Numbered from the stretch's first letter, positions 20,873 through 32,701 are shown. The stretch is 64,000 nt of DNA from Bidens hawaiensis (GCA_021521415.1 JAIQDT010002854.1:248001-312000); one strand, 5' to 3'. Notes: generated by a model not told the origin, from the letters alone. A program made the numbers and translations.

Positions 20873-21943
20873 GAGTTAATGGCTATTTTCGTCCCTGTGG
20901 TTTACTACTTTCGCCACTTTAGTCCAAAATTTTTAATTTTGTCAATTTAGTCCTCATAGTTTTAAATATTAGTCAATTACGTCCCATCCGTCTAACGGCA
21001 TCCAGCTATGCCGTTAGTTTAAGGGTATTTTTGTCTTTCTCCTTTTAATTTTGAGTTAATGGTCATTTTAGTCCTTGTGGTTTGATATCTTTGCCAATTC
21101 AGTCCAAAGTTTAAAAATTTGTCAATTTAATGTTCAGTTTAATTCAGTTTTTTTTATTTTTTATGTTTTTTGTTTATAACCCTGAAGAGCATAATTCAAG
21201 CCCAAAACCATCGAGCAACCTCAAATAATGGTATGCATTTACTCTGTTGACAACAGTAATCATACCCCCCCTTATATTTAGTTTCTAGACATTTCCTAAA
21301 ATCTTCTCCATGGTGGAATTCAATGGTAAAGTGGTCAAGGTAATTCCCTGAAACCGAATTATACAGAAAAAAACTAAAAATTGTTTTGTTGATTAATGTA
21401 TAATAGTTGATTACGACCCAGATTTTCGTTATGATATGTTAATCTCTAAACCCTAAATATTATGCATTCATCAAAGAAACGATTTTTAGTTTTTTCCGTA
21501 CAATTCGGTTTCACAGAATTACTTTGACCACTTTACCATTGAATTCCACCATGGGGGAGAGTTTAGGAACCGTCTAGAAACTAAATATGAGAGGAGGGGG
21601 TATGATTACTGTTGTCGACAGAGTAAATGCAGACTTGTTTTGGGCTTGGATAATGCTCTCTAGGGTTATAGAAAAAAAACTGACTTAAATTGACAAAATT
21701 TCAAACTTTGGACTGAATTGGCAAAAGTATCAAACCACAGGGACGAAAATGACCAATAACTCAAAATAAAAAAGAGAAAGACAAAAATACCCTTGAACTA
21801 ACGGCATAGCTGGATGCCGTTAGACGGATAGGACGTAATTGGCAAATATTTAAAACTATGAGGACTAAATTGACAAAAATACAAATTTTGGACTGAAGTG
21901 GCGAAAGTAGCAAACCACAAGGGACGAAAATGGCTATTAACTC
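20873..21943. mobile_element. MULE-like foldback element, 1071 bp, near-complete hairpin
   Basis: The ends GAGTTAATGGCTATTTTCG and (reverse complement) GAGTTAATAGCCATTTTCG are flanked by the perfect 9-bp duplication ATAATAAAA (20864-20872 and 21944-21952). The two arms (about 20873-21399 and 21462-21943) are inverted copies of each other along almost their full length, leaving a loop of about 60 nt. No transposase. A 9-bp duplication with long TIRs is the mark of Mutator-like or foldback elements. It sits between a probable LTR end and the primer-binding-like sequence of the gypsy remnant at 21979. Confidence 0.88.
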
Positions 21944-22010
21944 ATAATAAAAACCATCCTAATTTCCATCTATTCATTCCAATTGGTGCTTTCATCTTTC
22001 CTCTGCATCG

Positions 22011-23290
22011 ATGGCAGACGGAACTAGAACTCGGTTAAAGGTGTCCAAGAGGAGATGGGGTCGTTTCAGCCATCACATCTATCCAACAATCCATTAATGA
22101 ATTAATTAAACGCACGCCGGGTCCGAGTGAATTGAAGAAACCCTTAGATTATACGTTCACCGGTTCCAGCATTATCGGACGCCACAAACCTACGCCAGTG
22201 TATTTGGCCCGCTTCAACGGCGAACACCCGAAACGATGGTTAGCGCAAGCATCACGCTATTTTGAATTCTATTCCATTCCAGATCTGGATCGTTTGGTTA
22301 TTTCTTCTTTCTATTTGGTACGATTGGTTGCAACGTCATCACCAGATCTGCACATGGAACGCCTTTATAGATGCTCTGAAACGGCGTTTTCGTTCTAACT
22401 ACCTCGAGAAACCAGAGGGGCAGTTAGCTAAACTTATTCACCAAAAGACTACTGTAGCCGATTATCGTGCTCGGTTTGAAGCTATCTCCAATCGCACTAT
22501 GCCGTTGCCTCAGGAGTTTTTGATTAGCTGTTGGATTTCAGGTCTCCGATCCGATATTAGGCAGTCTATCCTTGTTCATGAGCCCAATACTTTGGAGGAT
22601 GCAATGAAAAAGGAATAGATCGTCTTTCATTGGGCTCATCTAAACCCAAATCCGTCTCCTGTGAGACATCGCCTCCGACCACCTTACCTAGCAAACCTGT
22701 AATTCCAAACCCAACTAACCCCAAAGTCGGATTCAAAAGGTTAACACAAACAGAAATCGCTCAAAAACGTTCTCAGGGCTTGGGTTTTTGGTGTGACGAG
22801 AAGTATACATGGGACCATAAGTGCAAATCGGCACCCCAACTTCTCTTCTTTGATGATGACTCACCGGATTCCCCGTCCGACTCAGTTCTCGCGGAGTTTG
22901 ATGAGGTAAAATCTCCGTCTACTATTTCCTATAATGCTCTTTGAGGTGGATGTTCATCTACCACCTTAAGATTCACAGGGCCGGTATTTGGAAACGAGGT
23001 GCAAGTCCTCTTGGATGGGGACAGCACCCATTGCTTTGTTCAAACACGCATTGCCCACTTCCTTAATCTTCCTATTGAAGCAGTTAGCCCATTCTCGGTT
23101 TTAGTTGGTAGCCGTGTTCAAGATTGGCTCGTAATGTGGAATTGGTAATTCAAGGGCAGTCCATTGTGGTTGACCATTGCAAGGGTGGGATATGGTATTG
23201 GGTGTTTCTTGGTTACCTACTCTTGGATATGAATTTGCTAATCAATTTGGTAAACACAGGGTTTTCTTTTATGCTATTTTTTTTATTAAT
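22011..23290 (+). pseudogene. Degenerate Ty3/Gypsy gag-protease fragment
   Basis: A PBS-like TTGGTGCTTTCATC at about 21979 precedes an ATG at 22011 (MADGTRTRLK). After a frameshift the frames give VYLARFNGEHPKRWLAQASRYF, then WNAFIDALKRRF and LAKLIHQKTTVADYRARFEA, which is a retrotransposon Gag core. They continue with FWCDEKYTWDHKCKSAPQLL, a knuckle-like segment with the first Cys lost, and a protease-like DGDSTHCFVQTRIAHFL. The last recognisable segment is near 23.27 kb. RT, integrase and a 3' LTR are absent, and stops and shifts separate the pieces. Confidence 0.75.
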
Positions 23291-24102
23291 TTTTTGCCCA
23301 GTTGAAACATATAATAAAGAGGTTAATAATTTACCAAAATGATTGCATTATGAGTTAGCTCTTTCCCTAATGAAAATGATTACAATGCATATGTTTTATC
23401 TTCCGAATTTTCATTACTGCAATGGCTTTTAGATTCTATTCTAATTAAGTGTTCTCGTGAAGGATGTACAACGTATATTACTCTAATCACGTTTCAAAAT
23501 CACTCTCCATAAATTCGTATTGTTGAAATTGTTTTATTTGATCTTAGATCATATTTTCAAGATATACAATTGGACTTGTAATCCAATTGAATTTACAAAT
23601 TATGACTGATCTGTACCGCTTAAGCAGGCTGTGAGAAGTTGTCTTACTTTTGATATCAAGATGCTTCTACTGTTACATAATAGCAGGCACATCAAAAGCT
23701 GGTTATGCATTATGCATTAAACCAAATGTTTACATGTCGTATTCGCAAGCAGATATAAAATTTATGGATTAGGCCAAGCAAAAACAAACAGGAGCTAAGA
23801 GAATTCTGTTACCAAGTGTTGAAGGGCGAAAGGCGGGAAATTTAATTGCCATTGATTCAGGATACATTATTTTTTCTTGTACGGAAATAATCTTTGATAT
23901 ATTTATTATTTTAAAGAAGATGTATTCTAAAAGTTGGTTATCATTCGTTATATTAGATCCAGTGTCATTATGTTAATCACTTCCTTGGGAACCTAGATAA
24001 CATAACTTCCTTGGGAACCTAGATATTGTGAACTTTCATGATTCACCTATAAAGTGTTGTTATAGGGTGCTCAATATTTTGTTGTATTCAATCTTTAAGC
24101 TC
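23291..24102. other. Non-coding intergenic sequence
   Basis: AT-rich. A short local duplication (ACTTCCTTGGGAACCTAGATA, in part) occurs at about 23980-24020. No gene seen. Confidence 0.5.
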
Positions 24103-24110
24103 TTAAATTG

Positions 24111-24621
24111 TGCTCCATAAACCCTTTTTAAGGCTAAAGACATCACAATAAACTCGACACGAATGATGGACACTAAATCTTAGTTTAACAATCTTTAAAT
24201 CGTCTAGAGTTGCACCATAACTTAATCCGTAAGTGTCAAATCTATCAGACGGGTACGAAGGCGGATTAGGAACAATCTTGAATGCTCCGGTTAAAGGATT
24301 GAACAAGATGATATTCTTACAAAATAAAACGACTATCCCGTCGAATGTTCCAATAATTTTGGCACGATATTCACTTACTAGGTTGTTAAAAGGACAAGGA
24401 AGCCTTGATGTCGAAATCAAATGAACGGTACCATCACTCGGTACGGTGTTGTGTATGGCTTGAAGAGGTTTCAAGGGTAGAATGATCATTCGGCGTGATC
24501 TTGACTTCATAAAGTAATCCGAAATCAAACGGTTCCAATGCTTCGATCTGGACCGCAACAAGGGCTTTGTAGGCAACCGGACGAAGATGTCAAAGACAAG
24601 GTCTTGAGGTATACTCGCCAT
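24111..24621 (-). pseudogene. F-box gene, 3' half missing
   Basis: The frame MASIPQDLVFDIFVRLPTKP continues through ILFNPLTGAFKIVPNPP and VYCDVFSLKKGLWST, then loses homology at about 24111 (GTGCTCCAT on the plus strand) and stops. About 170 residues of F-box-associated domain are absent. Two residues (CL) are also deleted in the CLSKHW segment, leaving RSKHWNR. The paralogue is the gene at 18606. Probably inactive, though a short protein with an F-box could in principle be made. Confidence 0.8.
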
Positions 24622-24852
24622 TGAATAATAAGGTTTCAAAGAGATGATGATGACACATTTATGTATATAAGATTGCAATATTGTGAGATTAAAATCTTAT
24701 TCTAATGTTAATCTCTTATGATATCTTCCTTCACTAAAGAATATGTCTAATTTAATATTTAAATTTTAAAATAAAATAACTATGAAGAAGATTTGGTGAA
24801 TATCAATATGTATGTAAAGTTATTAATACTAAAATTACGAATATATTTAGAA

Positions 24853-25479
24853 TCTATATATATAATATATATAAACGAAAACCTTAAAATCATATGTGTC
24901 GCGATGTGGTCGCTCCTCCTTTTTATAGAAGTCACCAGATTTCTTGATTTTTAAATAGAGGCTTCTCATTGCTTTAACCCAAATTTATGGGTATGGGTCT
25001 TATCAAAACCAAATAGCTCTTAAACGGGTTATAACATCTCATTAAATTAAAAATTAATCTTACCAATTATTTGATATGAAAATCCTATAAAATAAGGATA
25101 TACTAAAATTTAATATCCAATTTAAAAAGAAAAATATATTATTTATAATTAATAAACAATATTTGATGTGAAAATCCTATAAATTAGGAATATACTAAAA
25201 ATTAATATCTTATTTTATTTAAAAAAGATATTATTTATAATTAAGAAGCAATTTTATAATAAAGAAAATAAACGGGTAATGGGTATCACCAAACCCAGAT
25301 AGCTTTTAAACCGGATTATAACATATCATTTATTTGTGAAACCATTTCATCATCAAACCTCAAGTATATTAATTATTAACTTTCTTACAATAAATAAAAT
25401 TAAAATCCAAATACACGTATATAAATATTAAAAACGAATAATGTAAAACAGCCCCCGTAATACGGGAGATAAAATCTAG
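24853..25479 (+). mobile_element. Non-autonomous Helitron, 627 bp
   Basis: The 5' end TCTATATATATAATATATAT follows an A (24852). The 3' end has the hairpin CCCGTAATACGGG, then AGATAAAATCTAG, followed by T (25480). A|T insertion, 5' TC, a subterminal hairpin and 3' CTAG are the Helitron hallmarks. It is AT-rich and has no coding capacity. Upstream it abuts the F-box pseudogene promoter region. Confidence 0.8.
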
Positions 25480-25817
25480 TAAAAATATAAAATAAAATGA
25501 TCTTTTAAAATTAGAAAAATATATATATAATTTTTATTAAGTTCTACAAATTTGTTTCACCAGTTTTATCCAATAGACTTTGAAACATTTTTTTATATAT
25601 TTTGTTTAATTTAAATCCCATTAAACTGCAAATGCATATGATTTTATGATTTAATTGAATCATTAAATTAAACCTTAAATAATATAACAAGACAAATTCA
25701 TGGATTATTCATCGGCCAGTCGGGCCGGCCCAATGATGAGGCCCAAGCACAGGCCCACACAGAAATTAAATAAAAATATAAGATGTGAATGGGTCAAATC
25801 AAACTAGGAGAGTAAAT

Positions 25818-26345
25818 CAGAGGTGAAAAAAAAGACCGAGCTCGGAACCAGAGTAAAAAAACCCGGAACCGGTTTTTCTTATACCTGAGATTTTACTATT
25901 TGAACCCGTATCCGACCCTATCCATAGGGTACGGATAGGGTATGCATTTTAGTACTAAAACCCGTATCTAGAATCGGACCCGATTTGCATCCGATAATAC
26001 CCGAAAACCAGAACCGGCTCCATACCCAGAACCGGGTTTTTAAATACCCGATCTATATAAAAAATACCCCCAGTGCAGGCCCTTACAAAACTCAATCTAT
26101 ACCCGAAATTTACCCAGAAAAAACCTGAATATAGGGTTTTTTCAATACCCGAAAATAGGGTATTCAAATACCCAGTTTTAGAATACCATAGTATTATACC
26201 CAACCCGTACCCGATGTAAAGGGTATAGCTTTTAAAGACAATATCCGGACCGAACCCTGTCTAGGTATTGCCAATATCTGGTCATACCTGAACCTGATTC
26301 CATACCCCAAACCGGGTATTAGAAAAACCAATTTGTGCACCTCTA
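25818..26345. mobile_element. hAT-like non-autonomous element, 528 bp
   Basis: Ends CAGAGGTG and (reverse complement) TAGAGGTG are flanked by 8-bp duplications GAGTAAAT (25810-25817) and GGGTAAAT (26346-26353), 7 of 8 matching. The interior is dense in ACCCGGAACC and GGGTAT motifs in both orientations and can fold extensively. No coding capacity. Confidence 0.7.
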
Positions 26346-26718
26346 GGGTAAATGAAACCAATTTTGTCCAAATTTGAGATCAACTACCTTAATATAAAGG
26401 CAAGGTACGGGTTCGAGCTTTCGGCTTTTAGATAAGCATAAAAAGTTAAGTTTGACTATCGTCTTGTTAGTTATTTGTTATTTTTCTAGCATTACTTATT
26501 TAAAGTTAACCCCCAAAATGAAATTTGGGTATAGAAGAGTATTTCGGTCATTTTAATTTTTACTCCAATTTTTATAAAAAGGTGAACGAAATTTAGCATT
26601 AGAACTCAAACGTGTTATAAAATTGTCACCAAAAACCTCAAATTTGCAACTTTTGACATTTAGACCTTAAAAATGTGACTTGAACCAAAGCATAGGACTG
26701 TTTGTGCAATTAAATCTA

Positions 26719-27051
26719 TTAGGCAAAGTATAAAATGAAAACCCACTTGAGTTGTGAAAACCCGTGAAAACCTTATGTAACATCGTTTTTTTTTTGTTAC
26801 ATGTAATATATGTTGTAACATTTAATACAAAACATCGAAACATAAAAAAAAATGTTTTGCTATTTTTTAATATTTTTTTACTAATTTTTATATATGTTTT
26901 CAGGAGAGAGAAAAAGTTATATTTATATTTATATTTTTTATTCACTTTAATTGTGAACCACAAGTTAAACTTTAATTAAAAACATGTGGTTGAGAATGAG
27001 TTTCTAGAGTTTTCACAACTCAAATGGGTTTTCATTTTAACCTTACCCTAA
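26719..27051. mobile_element. TIR element (MITE), 333 bp
   Basis: The left end TTAGGCAAAGTATAAAATG and the reverse complement of the right end TTAGGGTAAGGTTAAAATG are followed in both by GAAAACCCAYTTGAG and TTGTGAAAAC. Inverted ends are about 40 bp long. I could not find a convincing target duplication, so the insertion is old or my ends are slightly off. The internal Phe- or Lys-rich frames come from T/A runs. Confidence 0.65.
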
Positions 27052-27055
27052 TATA

Positions 27056-27730
27056 TAGATTAAATAAAATGTAATTGGTTTAGTTTAAAAGCATAGTATA
27101 CCTAACAAAATGTGGAATGAAACACACGTTTTAAGTTTTTATAAACTATGATAGTTGTATAATGACCAATACCAAGAATGGAACACATGGGTATAAAAAT
27201 AATCCACTCTTTTAACATGCAATACTTTACCGATTCTTCGTTACGTACTTTACTATAAAATTGATTCCGTTTCATATATAAAATTAGGTAGCGTTTGATA
27301 AGTATGAATAAAAGGAGAGATGGAATGATTCACAACTTTTGACTTTCTATTTAGTTCTTTCTTAGATTTACTTTCTCTACATATTCTTTTATTCTTATAT
27401 TCTTTTTATTTTATTAAACTTTTAATGTTTTGTTAATTGATTAATCAACTTGTTTATTTTATATAAGTATATTTTCTATTTTTGTTTGCTTAAATCATAC
27501 ACCATTAATGAGTCTAGCCTAGCCCTCCATATTGACTCTCTAAAGTACCTAATATTTTCGTTTTGTTTATCATAAAAGCAAATTATACCAAACAAATTTA
27601 GGAATGAAACATATGTTATTAATTTTTCTCTATCATGTTTATATAATTACAAATACCAAGAATGCAACACATGGGTATAAAAATAATCCAATCTTTAACA
27701 TGCAATACTTTATTGATTCTCTATAGGAAG
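27056..27730 (+). repeat. Diverged direct repeat pair, about 180 bp each
   Basis: Copies at about 27075-27240 and 27560-27724 share GAATGRAACACATGGGTATA-type sequence, AAAAATAATCCA and ACATGCAATACTTTA. The spacer is about 320 bp of AT-rich DNA. Origin unknown. Confidence 0.7.
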
Positions 27731-28625
27731 CAAATTATATATTGACCCCAATAATATAACTTCAACCAAAAAAATGTCTCAAAATTTGGATTTATTCATT
27801 TTGAGACCCTTAAATATCATAAAACCACAATTATCTCATTTGAAAATAAAGTACTGATTTCTTTAGAAAATAATATTTCATTAAAAAGGAATATTTACAT
27901 CGATAATTTAATTAAGGTATAACGTTTTTTCTGGTATAAAATAAAATTATTCACAATGCTATTCACTTGCTTGCAAGCTTAGTATCAGATTCTTTTCATT
28001 TACCTTTCTGTTTTTTATAATACCCGATATGTAAATAGAATATATTGTTATTTAGATCTTCTACACTGCATTTATAACATTCACAAGTGCTATACGAATA
28101 CCATCACTATTGGAATGTTACAAAAAGTATGCCTAGTTGCATATTATTGTAGCCTTGTAGGAATAATAAAAAACCCAAGTACTTGCTAAAAATGTATTCA
28201 CACATTAGGGACGGATTAACCATTATAGGGACCTAAAGCGAAAAAATTTCCGAGGCTGTTTCTTTAAAAGAATTGGTTCGTATTTTCAAAATCCATTTTA
28301 ATGAAATGTAAAAGACCTAAAAAATATAGTTTGAATGCTGCGAGGATTCAAAACTGCATCCCTCAAGAGAAAGTAGAGTTACAACTACACTACGTCACTA
28401 GCATTGTGCTTTGGTTTATAACTCTCAAAGTGAACTAAATATACATTAAATACGTATTTATATACTTTTAAAATGGGTCTTACTCGTTTTGTCACCGGTA
28501 CCCGACACCATTTGCTCATTCTTAATTCAAACCACTGATCGGACTCAAACTTTTTCAATAAACATTTTAATCTAATTTTGTTTCCAAATGACATTCTTTA
28601 AACTAAAATCAAGTTTTCACAACAC

Positions 28626-28923
28626 CTAAACATCATCATCATCATCATCATACTCACTACTCACTATATCCCATTAATAACAAAACTATGGTAGGGTCTG
28701 AGGGGAGTAAGGTGTATACAGCCTTACCTCTACCCCCGTAGGAATAGAGAGGCTGCTTTCGGTGAGACCCCTGGCTAGATAGTAGTTTTGCTTCAAGCCT
28801 TGGACATAAGGCGCATAACATTCAATCATCGGGACTCCAGCCGATTGGTGCACGTACCCTTGTCTTTTGGCTATCAACGCCACCACATGATACCTGATTA
28901 ACCTTCCGCCACTTTTAACGTTA
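28626..28923 (-). mobile_element. SINE copy B, 5'-truncated
   Basis: A 298-bp minus-strand copy flanked by TTTTCACAACAC at 28614-28625 and 28924-28935 (12-bp perfect duplication). Its 5' end (TAACGTTAAAAG on the minus strand) lies about 110 bp inside copy A, as expected for incomplete reverse transcription. The (GAT)n tail is at 28626-28650 as CATCATCATC. Confidence 0.85.
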
Positions 28924-28935
28924 TTTTCACAACAC

Positions 28936-29639
28936 ATAGACATAATATCAAAATCCAACCGCATGAAGTTTACAACTATACTACATTAAACATCGATATC
29001 TTTTTTAGACTACATAACCATCAATATCTAAACGAGTATACTTTATCAGTTTAAACGATTTAACCGACCCACTTAGACCATTCTTTGTTGAGGGGCTTCG
29101 TCGTCCTCCAAGTCACCACCACATAGAAAACAGGCCTTCGAAGCCCCTCTACTTAAAGCCCGCTATTGTTTAAAGCCCCACTATATATATCTGTATGTGT
29201 GTAAGAGAAAGAGAGAGAGAGATAGAAAGAGAATAATCCATGACCCCACCACACCTCCCTATGTTGCCCGTCTTCACGAAACCGTCCCTCATACCGCCCA
29301 TGACGGTGTACACCGCCCTTACCACCCCTATGTTGCCCACAAAGAATAGCCTTACCACGTATAACACAATACGGATGATATTGGTACCGTATCAGCACCA
29401 GTACCGATAATCCCGATCCCAAAAATCTTAAATCCTGATACCAATCGGTAACAATTCTGATGTAGTCTGATATGCTACATCTTTATTCTTGAAATGTTTA
29501 TACTTTATTATTATTATTATTATTACAAGTCACCCTCCACTTTGTTGTCTACAAAGGTCACCTCTCCACGATCAAAACTCAAACCCTAATTTGCTCAATC
29601 TTTATCCGTCCAATTCGAATCCACCCTTTACAAATCTTG
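28936..29639. other. Upstream region of the PP1 gene
   Basis: No gene seen. It contains a GA-rich tract (about 29200-29232), a (TTA)7-like microsatellite (29503-29525) and an AAACCCTAA telo-box (about 29581-29590), a motif common in promoters of growth-related plant genes. Confidence 0.5.
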
Positions 29640-29647
29640 TATAAATT
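29640..29647 (+). promoter_or_regulatory. Candidate TATA box of the PP1 gene
   Basis: TATAAATT lies 104 bp upstream of the ATG at 29751, with a plausible 5' UTR of roughly 70-80 nt. It is the only TATA-like element close to the start. Assignment is by position only. Confidence 0.4.
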
Positions 29648-29750
29648 GCCACCAATAGCCCCAGGTTTAAGTTTTTAAGATACCCTTTTCATCTTTTCCT
29701 CCAAACCCATCATTTATTGTCCAAGATTTTGATCACCCATTAATATTATT

Positions 29751-32701
29751 ATGGAAAGATCGGTTCTTGATGGGATAATTAGAAGGTTGCTTGAAGTTAG
29801 AGGCAGGCCTGGTAGACAGGTGCAGCTTACTGAGCCTGAAATTAAACAACTTTGTGTTGTTTCAAGAGAGGTTTTCTTGAAACAACCTAATTTGTTGGAG
29901 CTTGAAGCACCCATCAAGATTTGTGGTATGGTGTTTTTTTTTGGTTAATGGGTTTGCTTAAATTTTGGATTTTGTTGATTGGGTTATTAAATTTATGTGA
30001 TTTGCTAGGGTTTTGAATTTTTGTTAATTATTTTATATGGTTAATTGCATAATCTTGTAGGAAATAAAAATTACCCTTTTTATTTAAAATAAATAAATTA
30101 AAAAAAAAGAAGATATGTTTTTTATAGTGTTTTAGAGCGACGGATTTCTTTTTTGTGTTTAGGGCCACCACACTCTTACTATGTTGTCTTATTAGCTGGG
30201 CCCGCATTGGTTTCGGAGTTTGGCTTGAGCGAACCAGGAAACCATGCCGTCGGCTGCCACTTGACAGTCGTTGTGCCACCGCTAGGCGTAACACACGGAG
30301 AGACAAAAACCCGTGTGGGCTCGAACTGACCACCTTGCAAGGCGTAGCTCAAATCCTTTATTGCCATAATCCACCAAAAGTGACAAGCTACTCTTGTAGG
30401 AAACAGAAATTGCCCTTTTTTATTAAAAAAATTTTAAAAAAAGATATTCTAGTTCATCCATAAAAGATTAAAGTGGAATGGAATAATTGAAACTTGATAT
30501 AGAATTTTGACCCGTTTACTTATAAATGGGTCAATCTGGGTTATGTTTTAAAAAGTCAAACTAATAAAGTAAAAGGGTTAGCTATAAGGGAAAAAAGTCA
30601 ACGGGTCGAATGGGTTAATCAGGTAAAAATTTGGTTAATAATACATAAAACCTCCTAAATCATTTTATTTTATACACAACATATCACGAGTTATATAGAT
30701 GATTTTACAAAAATGTGTCTCGGGCCAACCCAACCAGACATGATCCGTGTAAATTACTCATTAAATCTCATTAATTTATATGATTTTGACCTTTTGCATT
30801 GACCATGTTTATTAGGTGACATCCACGGTCAATATTCGGATCTTCTACGCCTATTCGAGTACGGTGGATTCCCGCCTTGTGCAAATTACTTATTTCTTGG
30901 CGATTATGTTGACCGCGGTAAACAAAGTCTTGAAACAATATGCCTTTTGCTCGCATACAAAATAAAATACCCGAATAATTTCTTCCTGTTGCGCGGAAAC
31001 CACGAATGCGCGTCAATAAACCGCATCTACGGTTTCTATGACGAATGCAAACGAAGATTCAATGTCAAATTATGGAAAATATTCTCGGATTGCTTCAACT
31101 GCTTACCGGTGGCGGCTCTTATTGATGAAAAGATATTGTGCATGCATGGCGGGCTTTCACCCGATCTTAATAATTTGGATCAGATTAGGAATTTGAGACG
31201 GCCCGCTGATGTGCCGGATAGCGGGTTGCTTTGTGATCTGCTGTGGTCAGACCCGTGCAAAGAAGTCAAAGGATGGGGGGCGAATGATCGTGGGGTTTCG
31301 TATACGTTTGGTGCGGATGTTGTTACTCGGTTTCTTCAGAAACATGATTTGGATCTTATTTGTCGGGCCCATCAGGTTTGACTTTTAACCTGTTTGACTA
31401 GCTTGACAAAATTTCATTTTAGCTATATTATTTTATTTGACCCGTTCGAGATTGAATAGAGCTCGGATTGGCCCGCTTATTGGCCATTTATATATTGTTT
31501 TTGGTGTGCGAGTTGTATAGCGGGCCAATACGTGTTTGGGCTGAAATATGCCATTTCTTTTAACTTGTTGCAATTGGCTGGTTTAGGTTGGGTGGGTCGG
31601 GTTGACTTTCAACCCGTTTAAGCAGCTTTGCATGTTTCCACTTTGACTGTATTATTTATTTGGCATGTTTATTGGTCATCTATTCATTGTTTTTCGTTCT
31701 CGGGTTGTGTAATGGGTCAATACGTGTGTTCGGTCTAAAACATGTCGTTTTATAAATGGATTGAAATGGGCCTGGTTGGGTTGGATCGGGTGGGGTTGAC
31801 TTTCTACCTGTTTGACCAGCTTGGCAAATTCTCCCTGAGCTATAGTATTTATTTGATGCGTTGAAGATTGAATATAACTCAAATCGACCCGTTTATTGTT
31901 CATTTATCCATTGTTATTAGCGGTAGGGTTGTGTAACGTTCAATACGTGCTCGGATTGAAACATGCTATTTTTTAGTTTTTAAATGAGCCGGGTTGACCG
32001 TCAACTCGATTGTTGAAATCAACATGTTTCAAACTGAATAGAACTCAAATTGATCCGTATTGATCATTTATTCTGTGTTTTTGGTGGACAAGTTGTGTAA
32101 CGGGTCAATACATGTTTGGGCTGAAACATGCCATTTTTTTAATGTGTTAAACGGGCCGGGTCGGGTTGACTTTCAACCCATTTGACCGTCTTGACACATT
32201 CCCATTTTAGCCATATTATTTTACTTGACTCGTTTAAGATTGAATATAACTCAAATCAACCTATTTATTAGTCATTTATGATTTACCATTGCGTGTAAGT
32301 TATTGTGTAGTTACCACTTACCAAAACGCAACAAATTAATTTCAGGTTGTAGAAGATGGGTACGAGGTCTTTGCAAACCGACAACTTGTAACTGTATTTT
32401 CCGCACCAAATTATTGTGGTGAGTTTGATAATGCTGGTGCAATGATGAGTGTTGATGATACACTTATGTGCTCCTTTCAAATTCTTAAACCCGCCGATAA
32501 AAACTCAAAACTAAACTCGGGTATCAGTTTTTTTGGAAGCACAACTACCGCTAAACCCGGAAACACTCCACCCGGGATTAAGGTAAGCCAACAACCTTGT
32601 CAAAATGCCTTATTATTATTATTATTATTTATTTTTTAACGTTATTATATCATATGTATACTTTTAATGTTTTGCAGCCTTATCTGGGATCAAGAGTATG
32701 A
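29751..32701 (+). CDS. Serine/threonine protein phosphatase PP1 catalytic subunit (4 exons, 331 aa)
   Basis: Exons 29751-29925, 30816-31375, 32346-32582 and 32678-32701 join in frame (996 nt with stop) and all junctions are GT-AG. The PPP-family metal and catalytic motifs are complete: GDIHGQ at the exon 1/2 junction, [31 protein letters not shown] and [14 protein letters not shown]. The N-terminus [21 protein letters not shown] and the length fit plant TOPP-type PP1, a nuclear and cytoplasmic phosphatase whose specificity comes from RVxF partner proteins. The C-terminal tail past the catalytic core (from about residue 300) ends in exon 4, PYLGSRV. No defect seen. Intron 1 carries a SINE-like insert; intron 2 is a tandem array. 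The exact TOPP paralogue cannot be named. Confidence 0.95.
30053..30455 (-). repeat. SINE-like insert flanked by ~55-bp direct repeats, PP1 intron 1
   Basis: The stretch about 30120-30392, read on the minus strand, has CAGTTCGAGCCC, a box-B-like motif, after GAGCTACGCCTTGC. It is GC-richer than the intron. The flanks CTTGTAGGAAATAAAAATTA (30054) and CTTGTAGGAAACAGAAATTG (30394) begin diverged direct repeats of about 55 bp. These are too long for a normal SINE target duplication, so a local segment duplication is also possible. Confidence 0.5.
31378..32340 (+). repeat. Tandem repeat array, ~170-225-bp units, filling PP1 intron 2
   Basis: Units begin TTGACTTT.AAC at 31378, 31602, 31796, 31994 and 32166. 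Each runs through AGATTGAATA, TCAAAT/GACCCG, TTATTG.CATTTAT, GGGTCAATACGTG and CTGAAACATGCCATTTT. Spacings are 224, 194, 198 and 172 bp. The units are diverged, so the array is old. It occupies almost the whole 970-bp intron while donor and acceptor stay clean. Confidence 0.8.

Larger units (their letters stand above)
26346..28613. other. AT-rich intergenic DNA
   Basis: No gene seen. It contains a TIR element at 26719-27051 and a pair of diverged direct repeats near 27.06-27.24 and 27.55-27.73 kb, listed separately. The rest is unremarkable. Confidence 0.5.

Noticed and set aside
28626..28923. Open frame of about 90 codons across the SINE at 28.7-28.96 kb as a gene
   Set aside because: The frame lies in a SINE bounded by a 12-bp duplication; other copies have broken frames.
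29153..29422. Gly/Ser-rich minus-strand frame upstream of PP1
   Set aside because: It spans a GA/CT microsatellite and has no homologous features.
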